Shown here in pieces: positions 12,230 to 23,635 of a stretch of DNA of 64,000 bases. Below the pieces are notes generated by a model that worked only from the letters and a program-made list of their open reading frames with translations, made no database searches and was not told the origin of the DNA. The position numbers and the translations under genes were made by a program. Numbering within the stretch: the first letter of the stretch is position 1; each line of letters begins with the position of its first letter. The DNA comes from Alectoria sarmentosa (lineage: Eukaryota; Ascomycota; Lecanoromycetes; Lecanorales; Parmeliaceae): contig WOGZ01000009.1 of the NCBI GenBank assembly GCA_009733775.1, positions 186,001 to 250,000 on the forward strand, read 5' to 3'.

Positions 12230-13625
12230 ATGAACATTCCATGGCCATACGCAGCTGGCGTTACTGTCGTGATAGCTCAGCATCCTAACGTCGTTTCCGT
12301 TGCCCCTCATCTCCACCCTCACCTCCTTCCCCCCCCCCACAATCGGCCTCGCCCTCTTCTTCCATACCATCTACGGTGCCACTTACCGCCTCTGCTTCTC
12401 CCCCCGTTGCCAAGTTCCCCGGTTCGCGAATGAATCTTACTATGGCGCGGTATGCGAGGGTGGGTATTCGTAGAAGAATGGGGAGTATCATGAGGTTTGT
12501 GGTGAAGGGTCGAGATGCTTGAGTTGGAGGGGAATGGGATGCGGATGGGCGATGATGGTTGGGAGGGGGGAGAAAGAGCAACTGTGAGGATAAATCCTCA
12601 CGAGATACATATCAAAGATCTGGATTCTTATGGGGAGTTGTAAATAAGGGCGAGTAAGAGCAAGAGTGGTAAGTGGTATTAGTCCATGAGGAAGTTTGGG
12701 TGGTATGATCATTCGAATTTTGACACCCTCGACCACACGCGGCGCGTACCTCGGTCGATACCAGAGACTTGTCTTGTGGTGAGGGAGCACGATGCCCTGC
12801 TCAAGCAAGCATTGAGGTGGTGGAGCAGGAAAAAGCGGCAGGTAATAAGGAAGAAAAAGGCAGAGAAGAGACGGCAGGACGGCCTTCGATGATTGAGGCG
12901 GTCATGGATTCGTATCTGCGGAATGTCAAAAATTCAGGTACCTAGAAAGAGGTGTGTATAGGTTGCATGAACTGTTCTATCTCAGGACTCCCCTGGCCAG
13001 TCTTTACACCCCATCCAAATCAAGTGGTTGTTCCAACAGGTGGCTGGGAGCAGGCTGGGAACCTTATTTTGACACGGCAAGTCGAGAAGGCTCCGGACAT
13101 ATAACACTGTCGGTCCTACCGTTTGTGGGAGGATCATAACGATACTCGAAAGAGGAATACCGAATCCTGACAATCCGCCGAATCTGAGGAAATTGGATCA
13201 GATAATAAGACGCTCAGGCTGGCCCATGGCGTAAGTCAAAATTTTCAGCTGATGTCTCCCAACCGCTGCTCGCAATACAAAAAATGGACGATACCATTGG
13301 GGACGCCAATGTCGATGACCTCTGTGCAAATGCATGACAATTCACAGGACGAGTTCAAGCCAGATCGCTGGCTGCCATTGAAACCAAATGGTGTGCGTCT
13401 GCAGAAGTACTTGGTGGCCTTCAGAAAAGGCACTCGATCGTGTGTGTGAATGGAATCAGGGAAGGCGGAGCATTTGACGACAGTGGCCAATACGTTCCAT
13501 ACATTTGGAGAAAGATGAGACTGATAAACTGTGAGAGGAAAGTGGGTGTCGATATTGTCCATGAGATGTTTAATTCACAGGCCAATAAGGGATATTATGG
13601 TCCGATTGTTGCTTTTGGTCCGAGA
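12230..13625 (+). pseudogene. Decayed cytochrome P450 gene
   Basis: Recognisable fungal P450 segments occur in the correct order but in different frames and interrupted by stops. A membrane-anchor/hinge remnant (ATYRLCFSP) lies near 12375-12450. Next come RINPHEIHIKD near 12585-12620, FDTLDHTRR near 12715-12745 (the xDHxxHRxRR region), and GIPNPDNPP near 13155-13185. These are followed by PLGTPMSMTS near 13295-13325, DEFKPDRWL near 13348-13375, and the heme loop FRKGTRSCV at 13420-13446. A TGA follows directly where the family has GMNLA. A C-terminal VDIVHEMF remnant lies near 13545-13575. The I-helix and EXXR regions are not recognisable. This is a dead gene, most like the 500-aa secondary-metabolism P450s; no intact copy is present in the window. 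Family-order evidence is strong, exact limits are approximate. Confidence 0.8.
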
Positions 13626-15113
13626 GGTTGAGGAGGTCATGGGCGATATTTTCAGAAAACAGGCGATGCAGCAAAGGCGACCATGTTCCACAGACACGGA
13701 GGTCGAACCATGGTAGCAGCAAAATTTGCGAGTGTGAAGGCGTAGTCTGTCCTGAAAGATCGGGAGCATTTGATATTCTGATCAGGCCAAGACGCGGGCC
13801 TAACCCAGGGGCAGCGTGGATAAGGCTTTTCGGTCCTTGCAGCTAAGTAACGTTCAATGCAGAATATTGATAATCTCAGGCCTTTCTTTCCTTTCGGTGT
13901 GTGGTATTTCAGAGACCTTGTGTCATGGCTGGCACATAATTTCAGGCTTTGCCATGGATTTTCCGTACGTGCATAATTATCGGGATTACCTTGATAGAGA
14001 AAATCACATATCATACTGTTAGCAAGACCTCAGCAGGGTTACTCTAGTAGCTCTTTAGCATTCCCGTCTTTGGTACGATTGAAACGCCTCGATGCATTTG
14101 AAAGGTATGCGAGTCGTTTCAGCCTCTTTCCTAACACATCCCCAATCCAGTCTCGGAGTGGTCTCTCGGGTTAAAAGCCGGTGGCCGTCTGACGAAAGAA
14201 GTGATGAGCCGTATCCAAAGCCTCGAGAAGATTGATGTATCATGGAATTCCAAGGACAGGTATTGACCTTCCAAATCAAGCCAAAACATCGTTTCGTGGC
14301 AATGATAATGCTGCTTTGCATGGCCTCTGACGAGGTGAGGAGTGAGCGGATCATCGTACTGGGAAAGCACCGGCTGTATCGACTAATGGCAGACTGTGTT
14401 GAAAGAAGGTAGCACCACTATGTTCGCGCGCAAAGGTCGCAGGTAGGATGGAGGGATGTAAGGGGTCGGAATTTCGAGGTTATAATCTTCGGGATCTTGA
14501 GTCAGCGGCTACAGAAAGCCCTACAACTTCCTTTCCAAATTCCTCTAGCGATGCCAACGTCAACCCGCCATCCCGCCATCTTGTCCCGTTACTCCGCCCT
14601 AATCAGTCGCATAAGTCTGAGACATGTCTATTATATTCGGCTGCTTAAACATCTACATCTGAGACCCATTTATTAGCGGTCCAACGAGGGCCACATCAAT
14701 GGCGGAGAAATACTAGCTACTAGGTACCTACTATGTATGAGCCTATGAATCAATCATGACGGCCCGCGACCCTTTCAACCCGAATCCCGGCCAAGAGCCA
14801 GCTCAAAAGCAGACACTGGAACGACATGGGCCAAACTATGTGATTAAAGGGTATATTTCCAAAACAAAGTGATCGATTTGAGGGCTTCTCTTTCCTGTTT
14901 ACCATTCCACAAGAGCCGTCCTGCGCGTCCATAAAGTCTCGTAGGTCCCACCTTCCACAAAGCTTCTCCATCTCTGCTCTTCAATCTCTCCCTTTGGCGT
15001 TCTCTGCGTCTGCTTTTCATCTTTCGTACGCTCTTTTGCCACTCTTTCCACACATCTCTACAGCTCTGCGCAGCTCTTCACGCTCTCTATCCCAAGGACT
15101 CCCCACCGCAAAG
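13626..15113. other. Non-coding stretch downstream of the P450 relic
   Basis: Only short open frames on both strands, none recognisable. Parts may be further eroded gene debris. The last 200 bases are CT-rich and form the promoter/leader of the secreted protein gene at 15114. Confidence 0.4.
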
Positions 15114-15972
15114 ATGCAGTCCAAGCTTGTCATCAGTGTCGTTCTCTTTCCTGCTGTCGCCTTTGCCCAATCCAATGACTTCAACATTGACATCGCCGAG
15201 GTAGTGTTCCCCTCAGCTTCGTCTCAAGGCGGTCCAACATCTTCGCTGACCTCTATTCCCATAGGAAACCAAAGTCCTCGACGAGCTCGAAGGCTTCGTC
15301 ACAGCCCTCGAAGCAAATCCAACCTTCCAGGCAGATGTAGCCGCTCTCATAACTGCACTCCCTAGCAGTGTCCTCCAAGAAGCTGAACAAGACCCTGAAG
15401 CACTGATCGGTCAAATTGGTGCCGGTAGCGAAGCCTGGGTGTCCGCCGTCCCTATACCCGTCCTTGAATCTCTTGAGACGCTTGTCGCGAAGCCTATCAA
15501 GGCGGTCGGCGATGTGGAGGGCTATGTTGAACAGCTAGTCGAGGAGCCCGCGATCGGATCTGCCGTATCCGTTCTAATGACAGCCGTTCCCAAAAGCGTA
15601 CAGTATGCCTTCGAGTCCAACCCCGTCGGCTTCCTCGAGAATATTGTCACTGCTACAGCACTACCGTCTTGGGTCACCGACATCCCAGCGCCTCTTCAAA
15701 GCGATATCGGTTCCATAGTCAACAAGGCTCTCAGCATCATCGATAAAGACTTGGAGGGTGGTGCTAATACTTCTGGGGCTTCAAGTGGCTTCAAGCCTTT
15801 TTCAGGCTATGCCAAAGCCACGGGTACGGGAGGTTTGGTGGGCTACAATGGTACAAACGGCAGTCCCAGTGGAAGTCCAATCGCATACATGGGAGCTGCG
15901 ACGCCAATGAAGACGGCGGCAGCAGGGATGGCCGCGTTACTTGTTGGGGCCGGGGTTGTCTTCAATTTTTGA
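15114..15972 (+). CDS. Secreted, probably GPI-anchored protein of unknown function
   Basis: Two exons, 15114-15200 and 15265-15972, give 264 aa; the 64-nt intron joins in phase 0. The N-terminus MQSKLVISVVLFPAVAFA is a clear signal peptide, probably cut before QSND. The central part is helical and acidic, with repeated Leu/Val-rich segments but no cysteine pattern. The C-terminus has a Ser/Gly/Asn-rich spacer, then a hydrophobic tail (AAAGMAALLVGAGVVFNF) expected for GPI attachment. Such proteins occur widely in ascomycetes as cell-wall or plasma-membrane surface proteins. I recognise no catalytic motif and assign no function. The start follows a CT-rich leader and AAAG. Confidence 0.75.
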
Positions 15973-16632
15973 ATTGCAGTTTTTGAAGGACTCGGGAAGT
16001 GGTTCTGTATTGAATAACTACAATGTATGATATGGGAAAAAAAATGTTGTAATGCTGCAGCTTTTTTGGTAGATTCAATGCACGAATGTCATAGCTACGA
16101 CTGAGCAGCTACAATCGATCCGTTGTACTCGTCCAAAAGCGCTGAACGAAAACGAAGAGTAGACAGAGGGTCTCTTTCCGCAAAATTTGAAAGACCTCCA
16201 CGACGATTTATTTGAGGCACAATGATGGAAAATAGTACCATCAATTTTGTTTGTATCCGAACAAGAAATGTCCTATCAGAATCAGAATTGGTCCTGTGAT
16301 AAAGTGATGATTGACAATCAATTTCTCCGAACGCCGAATGTGCCGTGACGTCGTCGATTTCGTTGTCTCCCGTGCGCCGATAGGAATGAGCTGAGCTGAG
16401 ATACGGAAGCAAAATCCAGAATGTGTTGTGATGACTTGTTTTCTTTGCTCCATTTTCAAAGGCTTATATTTAAGCAGCCTCGATACAGGATGATTGATCC
16501 AATTCTCACCACCTTGATTACTTCTCTCTCGTGACAAAGGCCGCCCTCGAAGGATTTTCCGAACCTTGGCTCATCTCCTGACGCGCTGAGCAACAGGCAT
16601 CAATCTTTTCAACCCGGCGCGCAATTTTAAAG
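15973..16632. other. Spacer with probable MFS gene promoter
   Basis: The 3' flank of the GPI-type gene is followed by the MFS promoter. A TATATTTAA element lies at 16465-16473, about 160 bases before the start codon. The minus-strand open frames here lack support. Confidence 0.4.
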
Positions 16633-18566
16633 ATGGAGAATGAAGAAGTCTTTGAAGCGGATGTAGTTCATGGTCTCGAGCAGATGCACTCCCACTCTCC
16701 ATATCGACCTACGCGGAAGGGGCACGATACAGTGAAAGCGCCCTCAGCGGACTTGGAATCTGAGAGAGATATCCACCATGAAGAGTCGCCCCTTCTTTCC
16801 CCCAATCGTGGAGATGGAGGCAGAGAAACGTCTGAACACGGCGTCGGCGAAACAAGGGGACCACCAAAGTGGAATGGAGAGGGAGACTTCGAGGGGCGGC
16901 CGTGGTGGAATAAGCCATCTGTGAGAAATCCCCGACCTAGGCATGAACAGTATATTGACAAATATTTCTAGGTATTCTGGCTCCTTCCCCCTTACTTTCT
17001 CTTCACCCTAGCTTATGGTGGCACACTCGTCCCAAGAATTAACCTCATTCTCTCCCTCATCTGTGAAGAATACTTTTCCGAGAAGTCACTTCATGACCCA
17101 AGCTTCCAAATGATGCCCATCATACTGGGCGGCGAAAATCCGCAATGCCGAATACCAGAAATACAATCACTAGTCTCAAAGTTCACTCTATACTGCAATC
17201 TTGCATCAGGCTTGCTGTCAGCCATTGTCAGCCCCAAACTAGGAGCGCTCTCAGACCGATACGGTCGAAAATGGATGATATCAGTCACCATTGTTGGCTC
17301 GATACTCTGCGAAATTGTCATAGTGGTCGTAGCGAGGTACCCGGACACCTTCTCCGTCAATTGGATACTCCTAGGGTACGCTTTCGACGGGCTCGGAGGC
17401 TCCTTCATTGCAGCGATGGCATTAAGCTTCGCCTATGCAAGTGACTGCACAGCGCCCGACAAGCGCAATGTCGTGTTCGGATACTACCACGGCTGTCTTT
17501 TCTGCGGCATAGCTATTGGCCCAATCCTTGCTGGCTACATCGTCAAAGCGACTGGCCAGCTTCTGTCCATCTTCTACATTGCCCTCGGAGCACACAGCGC
17601 GTTCCTCCTCTTCCTTCTTTTCGTCATTCCGGAATCCCTTTCCCAGAGGCGTCAACTCCACGCTCGCGAGAAAAGTGAGTTTGTTGGCGAAGGCGAACAG
17701 CAGATGCTTTCGGAATGGCTGTCTTACACCATCCAGCCTCTCACGAACATGTTCAAACCTCTCGCTATCCTGTGGCCTACCGGTCCAGGTACTAATCCCG
17801 CCGTACGCCGGAATCTGGCCTTCCTCGCGGCCGTCGATACGACAATGTTTGGCGTAGCAATGGGCTCTCTGGCGATCGTCATCATTTACATAGAATACGA
17901 GTTCGGCTGGGGCATCTTGGAGACTAGCGCTTTCGTCTCCATTGTCAACATCTGTCGAGTCTTTACACTCCTCGTGATATTGCCTGTAACCTCACGCATC
18001 CTGCGTGGCCTGCAGAGCAATGTTGAGCAGAGACATTCTGGATGTGATAGTATCGATCTCGGGATTATACGCGCAGCTATCTTCTTCGATCTTCTCGGCT
18101 ATATTGGCTATGCCACTGTCAGAACCGGAAGCCTGTTCATCATCTGTGGAGCAATTGCGTCGATAGGTGGTATGGGATCGCCATCGCTGCAGGCTGCGTT
18201 GACCAAACACGTCCCGCCAGACCGGACGGGACAGGTTCTTGGAGCGATGGGGTTACTGCATGCTTCGGCACGAGTTGTGGCACCGACGATATTCAACCTT
18301 ATTTACGCGAAGACTGTAGGGAAGTTTACGCAGACCGTATTTGTATGTTTGGCAGCCACGTTTGGTGTGGCTTTCATTCTGAGCTGGTTTATCCGGCCTC
18401 ATGGTACGTAATACTTCCTCTTTTCGATTGGGTCACTGCTAGAGTTGAATGATACTGACTAATTCATATAGTATATTGGGATCAGAAAGAACAGTCTAAC
18501 GATAGTACTAGCGACGGTAGAGTCAATGAGGATATCTTTCAGGGAGATGGCGATACTGTAAGATGA
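16633..18566 (+). CDS. Major facilitator superfamily transporter (DHA1-like)
   Basis: Exons 16633-16920, 16972-18403 and 18472-18566 give 604 aa with frame kept at both introns. The first ~100 residues are hydrophilic and acidic and form a cytosolic N-terminus. The first helix starts at VFWLLPPYFLFTLAYGG, directly after intron 1. The MFS motif A (GALSDRYGRKW) lies between helices 2 and 3. About twelve hydrophobic segments follow, split by a long central loop (residues ~300-350). The C-terminus is short, acidic and soluble. The layout matches fungal proton antiporters of the multidrug/DHA1 type, which export drugs or metabolites at the plasma or vacuolar membrane; the substrate is unknown. It is not next to an intact biosynthetic gene, although the P450 relic lies 3 kb upstream. 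Confidence 0.87.
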
Positions 18567-18749
18567 AGGGAACAAATACGAACTATATGACTGCATAGCA
18601 GGCATGAGTTGCATAGATTGCGTGGCGTTGGTTCAGGCCCTGGACTATGATTTGGCCGATTCCGTACTCATCGGTTATAGATAGAAGAACATTGAGCAAT
18701 AATTGAGATCTTCAACGACTCTTCTTATTTCTCACAAGTGTACTGTTTT

Positions 18750-19793
18750 CTACAATTCATCCCTCGCCCGTTCCTCCCCTTCTCCAACCATGTCCTCGTC
18801 ACCCAACCTGTTCCCTGCCAAAAATCCCACGATATCGCTTGTCCCATTCCACCACACCGGCCCATATCTCTGCCCATCATCATCCTGGCTCCCCGTACTC
18901 GGCCACCCATGTCCAAATCCCCTGATAAAGTAATGCTCTACCACAACCTTCGCCCCTTTCTTCCCCATGCCGCATCGCCATTCCGTCTTCTGCACGCTAC
19001 GATCGTGTATATCCCGTTTCTGTTCCCACTGTGCCCCTGCGCAGCCATTCCTCTTCCTCCAATCCTTAAGCCAATTCTTGAGCGGATATGTCTCTCCGTC
19101 GGGCGTACTCTTCCCATCGTAGTGTATCACAGGGTCGGCGCTGCCATGCATTTCGAGTATTGGCAACGGAGCGTCTTTCTTGTGACAAGTTCCAAACAAT
19201 GGCTCATGGCCTTTGAGAGAATGGTCTTTATAGAAAGCCCCACTCACAATCGCAGCCGCTGCTACCTGTTTCGACACCTCAGGATCACACGCCAGTAAAT
19301 GCGTCAAGCCACCTCCATTCGAGAAGCCAACCAAGTAAACCCGCGTGAGATCCACACACCATTTCTCCCCCAACTCCCTCGACAGCGCCTGCGCAAAGGC
19401 GATATCGTCGCGTTCACTGCGAGGCGGAGATGTAGGGTCCCCGAGCCATTGCTCGTTGATACCTTGCGGGAACGCGACGATGGATTTTCGCAGGCGGAAT
19501 GCCGGGTCTGTGAGTTGGGTCTGGGATTCGAATTGGGCGGCTGTTTGGTCCTTGCCGTGGAAGGCGAGGATGAGGGGGGAGGGGGAACGGGAAGGGCTGT
19601 ATGGGATGGAGAGCAGGTAGGTACGAAGGCCACCGGCGGAGGGGACGGAGATGGTGAGGGGAGCAGATTCACCGCCGGGCGTGGGAGAGTCAGGCGGTTG
19701 GGGGTTGGCGCAGCCAGGTGAGAGGTTGGAAAGGGCGAGAGCGGAGGAGAGGAACAGGGTGAGGGTGAGACGGAGAAAGCTGACAAGTTTCAT
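18750..19793 (-). CDS. Secreted feruloyl esterase C-like / CE1-type esterase
   Basis: A single-exon 347-aa alpha/beta-hydrolase of the LpqC / polyhydroxybutyrate-depolymerase-like esterases, the group that includes fungal FaeC enzymes releasing ferulic acid from plant cell-wall xylan. The N-terminus (LRLTLTLFLSSALALS) is a signal peptide. The nucleophile elbow is GFSNGG (Ser158), followed by HGSADPV (Asp220) and GFGHGW (His295), a complete triad in the right order. Two cysteines near the substrate side (WCVDL, GTCHK) are typical of the group. No separate carbohydrate-binding module is seen. The gene is divergent from the ferric reductase, with 269 bases between start codons. Activity on feruloyl esters is inferred from family, not shown. 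Confidence 0.88.
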   Translation of the reverse strand: MKLVSFLRLTLTLFLSSALALSNLSPGCANPQPPDSPTPGGESAPLTISVPSAGGLRTYLLSIPYSPSRSPSPLILAFHGKDQTAAQFESQTQLTDPAFRLRKSIVAFPQGINEQWLGDPTSPPRSERDDIAFAQALSRELGEKWCVDLTRVYLVGFSNGGGLTHLLACDPEVSKQVAAAAIVSGAFYKDHSLKGHEPLFGTCHKKDAPLPILEMHGSADPVIHYDGKSTPDGETYPLKNWLKDWRKRNGCAGAQWEQKRDIHDRSVQKTEWRCGMGKKGAKVVVEHYFIRGFGHGWPSTGSQDDDGQRYGPVWWNGTSDIVGFLAGNRLGDEDMVGEGEERARDEL

Positions 19794-20062
19794 GGTTGTA
19801 GGTGGTGAAGAGAGGCAACAGTCATCGCGAGAGAGAAAATAGATTGAAGGAGGCCGGCTGGTCTGGTAGAGTGAACGCTGGAAATGAAGTCACACGATGT
19901 TTACAAGATCTCCTAGCCCTAGCACTGAGCCTGATTTGAGCCCCGGGTAGCAAACGTGACGGGCCGTCTCGAGGGAGCAATGCGCTATCAATACATAGAC
20001 TCAATATCTCCTGACATTGTCCGCGCTGCTGACAAACGAAGAAGCCCCAAAAGTATCGCAGA
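19794..20062. promoter_or_regulatory. Shared intergenic region between divergent esterase and ferric reductase genes
   Basis: The two start codons face away from each other across 269 bases, so both core promoters must lie here. No specific operator was recognised. Confidence 0.5.
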
Positions 20063-22021
20063 ATGGACTCAGAAGCTCTGCCATCCGAGATTCAGACCCT
20101 CCTGAGGTACACATTGCGAGCACCGCCTGTATCCTCAGCAGGCACACCTTTGCACTCAACTGATAAGGATGGCTTCGCGCCTGAGGGCGACAAACGATTC
20201 AAGAAACTAATAGATGGGATACATTTTTCGCAGAGATTCATCTTGAGCTACCAGTTGGTGCTCATCGGAGTGCTGTTGGCGTTCACAGCCATACATTGGG
20301 GATCTAGACTACGGGCCTGGCGGAGACGGAGCAATACAATCAAGGGCAGAGATGAGGGCGATAAGACTAGTATTGGAAAGGCAATAGATGGAAAGGGACC
20401 CGTGATCACAGAGAGTATCAGTAGGGGGAGCTCGTCCTCGAGTAGCACGCTTCAAGAAGACTTCCACCCCAAGTATCAGGACTACGAACGAAAGTTGGGC
20501 GAGCAAAGCCTACTACTGCCTAAAGCCTCTAATGCAAAAATACCTCCTCAAGGATGGACGACAAGCAACAAGATCAGAGCATGGCTCGTCTATCAGCCGA
20601 GGCCAATTCCCCTCATTAACAAGACCTTGCCCTCGAACGGCACTACTCTGGTGGTCCTCGCCTTCGTTGGCCTCCAGATATTCTACACATTCTTCAAGAC
20701 CTCGCTACGTCTGTCAATGATTTTTGTCTTCGCAGACCGAACGTCCCTAGTCTTCGTCGCCAATTTACCCTTGCTCTACCTCTTCGCAGCAAAGAATCAA
20801 CCTATAAAGCTTCTTACAGGTTATTCCTACGAATCCCTCAACATCTTCCATCGCCGGCTAGGTGAGATCATGTGCTTACTCGCTCTTCTGCACTCGGCAG
20901 GAATGATCGGCGTATGGTATACAGTCCTGCAACCGGCGGGAATCACTCTGATAAAGTTTCTACTTATCAAGATGATTTTATTGGGTATCGGAGCTTTTCT
21001 AGCTTACGAGATGCTATACTTCACGTCTTTGGGCAGCTTTCGCCAACGATGGTATGAACTGTTTCTGGGTATACATGTCGTGCTGCAAGTTGCTGCTTTG
21101 GTGTTGGTGTGGTTCCACCACCGCCGTAGTAGATGGTATGTTGGCGTAGCGCTGGCTATATTTTTGATTGACAGGCTTGTCTATCGTATCTCTGTCAAAA
21201 CAAAGACAGTGCGGGCTTCGCTGGAGGTTCAACAGGACAAGAAGACTGTTGTCTTACGTGCACCGGTACCTGCTCAAGAGAAGCACAAGTGGGTGAAATC
21301 CATGGTAGGAGCAGGTATCACAACTGGGTGGAAAGCGACTGAGCATGTCTTCCTGACCGTGCCATCGCTCGCCCCTAAACACATCATCCAAGCACACCCA
21401 TTCACCATCGCTTCTAAGGCTCCTACCGCCAACGAAAAAGAGGCAGACTTGGAATTGATCATCAGAGCTCAAGACGGCTTTTCTGCAGATCTAGTGCGCT
21501 ATGCTCAATGTCATGATACAGCTTCTATCAGACTGGACGGACCGTACGGCTCGCAGTCCGCTGTGGAAATGCTTCAAGACTCCGACCACGCTGTCATCGT
21601 GGCGGGGGGCAGCGGCATCGCGGTTGCGTGGCCGTTGGTGTGGTCGGTGATTGATACAGCGGCAATGCAGGACCTGGAGCACTCGACCATCCCAGCCAAC
21701 AGGAAGAAGATTCTGTTTGTCTGGATCATTCGAGAACGATCCCACATCTCCTGGCTTGGCGGAGAGAGGCTAGAAGAGCTGCGTGCGAGGGGTGTAACGT
21801 TGGCGACGTCTGCACCAACGTCAGAATATGGCCACCCTGACATTGCAAAAATCATCGGAGAATGGGTCAATGATACTGATGATCAAGCATCTAATCGAGG
21901 CAAGATTGGGGTAGTTGCTTCTGGTCCTGATGGGATGAATCGTGCTGTGAGGAATGTTTGCTCTTCTTTGTTGCGGGAAGGGCGAGATGTCAGTGTGGAG
22001 GTCGAGAAGTTTGGTTGGTGA
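20063..22021 (+). CDS. Ferric/cupric reductase, FRE/NADPH-oxidase-like transmembrane component
   Basis: A single-exon 652-aa flavocytochrome that moves electrons from NADPH through FAD and two hemes across the plasma membrane to reduce Fe(III) or Cu(II) before uptake. A first helix lies near residues 70-90. The ferric-reductase domain has two bis-histidine pairs spaced 14 residues apart: His262/276 (HRRLGEIMCLLALLH) and about His338/352 (HVVLQVAALVLVWFH). FAD binding is marked by HPFTIAS near residue 445. NADPH binding is marked by VAGGSGIAVAWPL near 512 and SGPDGMNRAV near 619. The length fits fungal FRE proteins. A low-complexity cytosolic loop (SSSSSTLQ) follows the first helix. No N-terminal signal peptide is evident. 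Metal specificity cannot be told from sequence. Confidence 0.9.
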   Translation: MDSEALPSEIQTLLRYTLRAPPVSSAGTPLHSTDKDGFAPEGDKRFKKLIDGIHFSQRFILSYQLVLIGVLLAFTAIHWGSRLRAWRRRSNTIKGRDEGDKTSIGKAIDGKGPVITESISRGSSSSSSTLQEDFHPKYQDYERKLGEQSLLLPKASNAKIPPQGWTTSNKIRAWLVYQPRPIPLINKTLPSNGTTLVVLAFVGLQIFYTFFKTSLRLSMIFVFADRTSLVFVANLPLLYLFAAKNQPIKLLTGYSYESLNIFHRRLGEIMCLLALLHSAGMIGVWYTVLQPAGITLIKFLLIKMILLGIGAFLAYEMLYFTSLGSFRQRWYELFLGIHVVLQVAALVLVWFHHRRSRWYVGVALAIFLIDRLVYRISVKTKTVRASLEVQQDKKTVVLRAPVPAQEKHKWVKSMVGAGITTGWKATEHVFLTVPSLAPKHIIQAHPFTIASKAPTANEKEADLELIIRAQDGFSADLVRYAQCHDTASIRLDGPYGSQSAVEMLQDSDHAVIVAGGSGIAVAWPLVWSVIDTAAMQDLEHSTIPANRKKILFVWIIRERSHISWLGGERLEELRARGVTLATSAPTSEYGHPDIAKIIGEWVNDTDDQASNRGKIGVVASGPDGMNRAVRNVCSSLLREGRDVSVEVEKFGW

Positions 22022-22760
22022 TGTAGATCGTTCTGTTTTGGCATTTCACCTGCCTGGAAAGGGCCATGAGATAGATCTATGTCTATTGATGACATAGATA
22101 TGCCTTTTGCCCTTGGGATGTTGCTTGCAAAGGCCTGGATCACCACGAAATCACACGCTCGCTGACAACTCCCTCTTATCCTGCTAAATCACAGCTTGCG
22201 TTCACGGGCACTTGGCTTCCGTCTGATAACGTTCGACGAAACCCAGACGAGCGTTCTTCCGGGCGAAGTTGATGGCTCTTTGCGGTGTATAAGGGCATTA
22301 TGACTTGACGTGATATGTCAACTACAAGTAGCACAAATAGAAGAAGTTCTTTATACGAGAAACTTGAATAATGAAATCAGCATTAGCATTTTGCTACAGT
22401 CGCAGTGACTTGGGTGCAGAGCAGGACTTTGGATAAGAATTTTATGGTGTAATAGGCATTGCTGATAGAGCAAAGATGGTCGATTCATCTTACGGCTCTG
22501 TTGCTCTTCAAGCTGCAGCGTGGGAGCAAGCTGGCCGTCCTTGGGGGTGTGCCTCGCCGCAGATCTGCATGACGAATGCATGCGAGCAACCAACCTCATC
22601 TCCAATTTCTCCGACTCATTATAATAACAGGCATAATACTCCTTCTCCTAAGTTTTTCAACGAACAGAATTCTTGGTCTCCTTAATATTTTTCTTCTAGT
22701 CATCATATTTCCTCGTGCCCCTGTTTCCCAGAGACGACATCTACAACCCCCCAAACCAGC
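22022..22760. other. Spacer, no gene seen
   Basis: This holds the 3' flank of the ferric reductase and the promoter of the SDR gene. No recognisable product is encoded. Confidence 0.45.
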
Positions 22761-23635
22761 ATGCCGAAAAACATTTCATACCTCGTAACTGGTGCCAACA
22801 GGGGCATAGGTCGAGGGCTCGTAGCAGCTTTCCTGGCTCGTCCTCACGCCACAGTCATCGCTGCAGTCCGCGATCCAGAGGTCGCAGACAGGCCAGTCAC
22901 TGACGCAGCTCCGATTCCCCGAATCCAGCAGGCTCGTCGTCGTCGTCAAAATCGACAGCCTCGAAGAAGACGACGCCCGCAACGCGCTAGCGCACCTGGA
23001 ATCCGAACTTGCAATATCGAGCATCGGCGTCGTCATTGCCAACGCCGGCATGGTCAAGCATCTCGAAACGGCGCTGCGAACGCCGGCGGAGGAGATGCGT
23101 CTTCATTTCAACGTGAACACCGTTGCCCCTTTTGATGCTGTTCCAAGCCTCATGGCCGCTTCTGCAAGCGGCAGAACGGCCGATGTTTTTCGCCCTTTCA
23201 TCGAGCGTGCGCAGTATTGAGCAGATGGAGCCGGTGCCTGGGCTAGCTTATGGCGTTTCAAAGGCTGCGGTCAATTCCATGGTGAGGAAGTTGCATTTCG
23301 AGCACGACGGGTTGATTGCCGCGGCCATTCATCCTGGGTAATGGTACTCCACCTCGAGATCTGGAAAGGCGTGCCAGGGAATTGATGGGTGGTGCATTTA
23401 GATGGGTACAGACAGGAATGGGTCAATTTGCGGCCGAGGCTTGGGGAGCGAAAGAGGCGCCCATGACTGTTGAACAGAGCATGGGAGGGGTTACGAATGT
23501 GGTGTGTGGACGATCGGCGGAGGAAGAAGAAGCAAATGAGCTGACTGGTCACTTGCTCATTAGATCGATCATGCAACGAGAGCGGAGACGTCAGGCAAGT
23601 TTCTGTCGTATGACGGTACCACAATCGCCTGGTAG
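22761..23635 (+). pseudogene. Short-chain dehydrogenase/reductase with two apparent frameshifts
   Basis: An SDR of the Rossmann-fold ketoreductase/sniffer-like group. The N-terminus has the cofactor motif TGANRGIGRG. The reading then moves to a second frame near 22886 (GQSLTQLRFPESSRLVVVKI, and VIANAG near 23030), and to a third at the TTTT run near 23133. The third frame carries the active site YGVSKAAVN and HPG. Two good introns follow, 23338-23401 and 23502-23563. Exon 3 ends in GKFLSYDGTTIAW at 23635. Dropping one base at each of the two shifts gives a length exactly divisible by three and a normal 248-aa SDR. Everything else is well conserved, so this is either a recent null allele or a pair of assembly errors. 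An alternative short intron at the first shift (28 nt) is too small to be real. Confidence 0.72.

Noticed and set aside
19299..19786. Open frames of 140 and 160 codons overlapping the esterase N-terminal half
   Set aside because: The minus-strand esterase frame has a signal peptide and full catalytic triad; these frames are shadows.
22881..22908. 28-nt GT-AG intron to explain the first SDR frame change
   Set aside because: Too short for fungal splicing and would delete conserved residues; a single-base insertion fits better.
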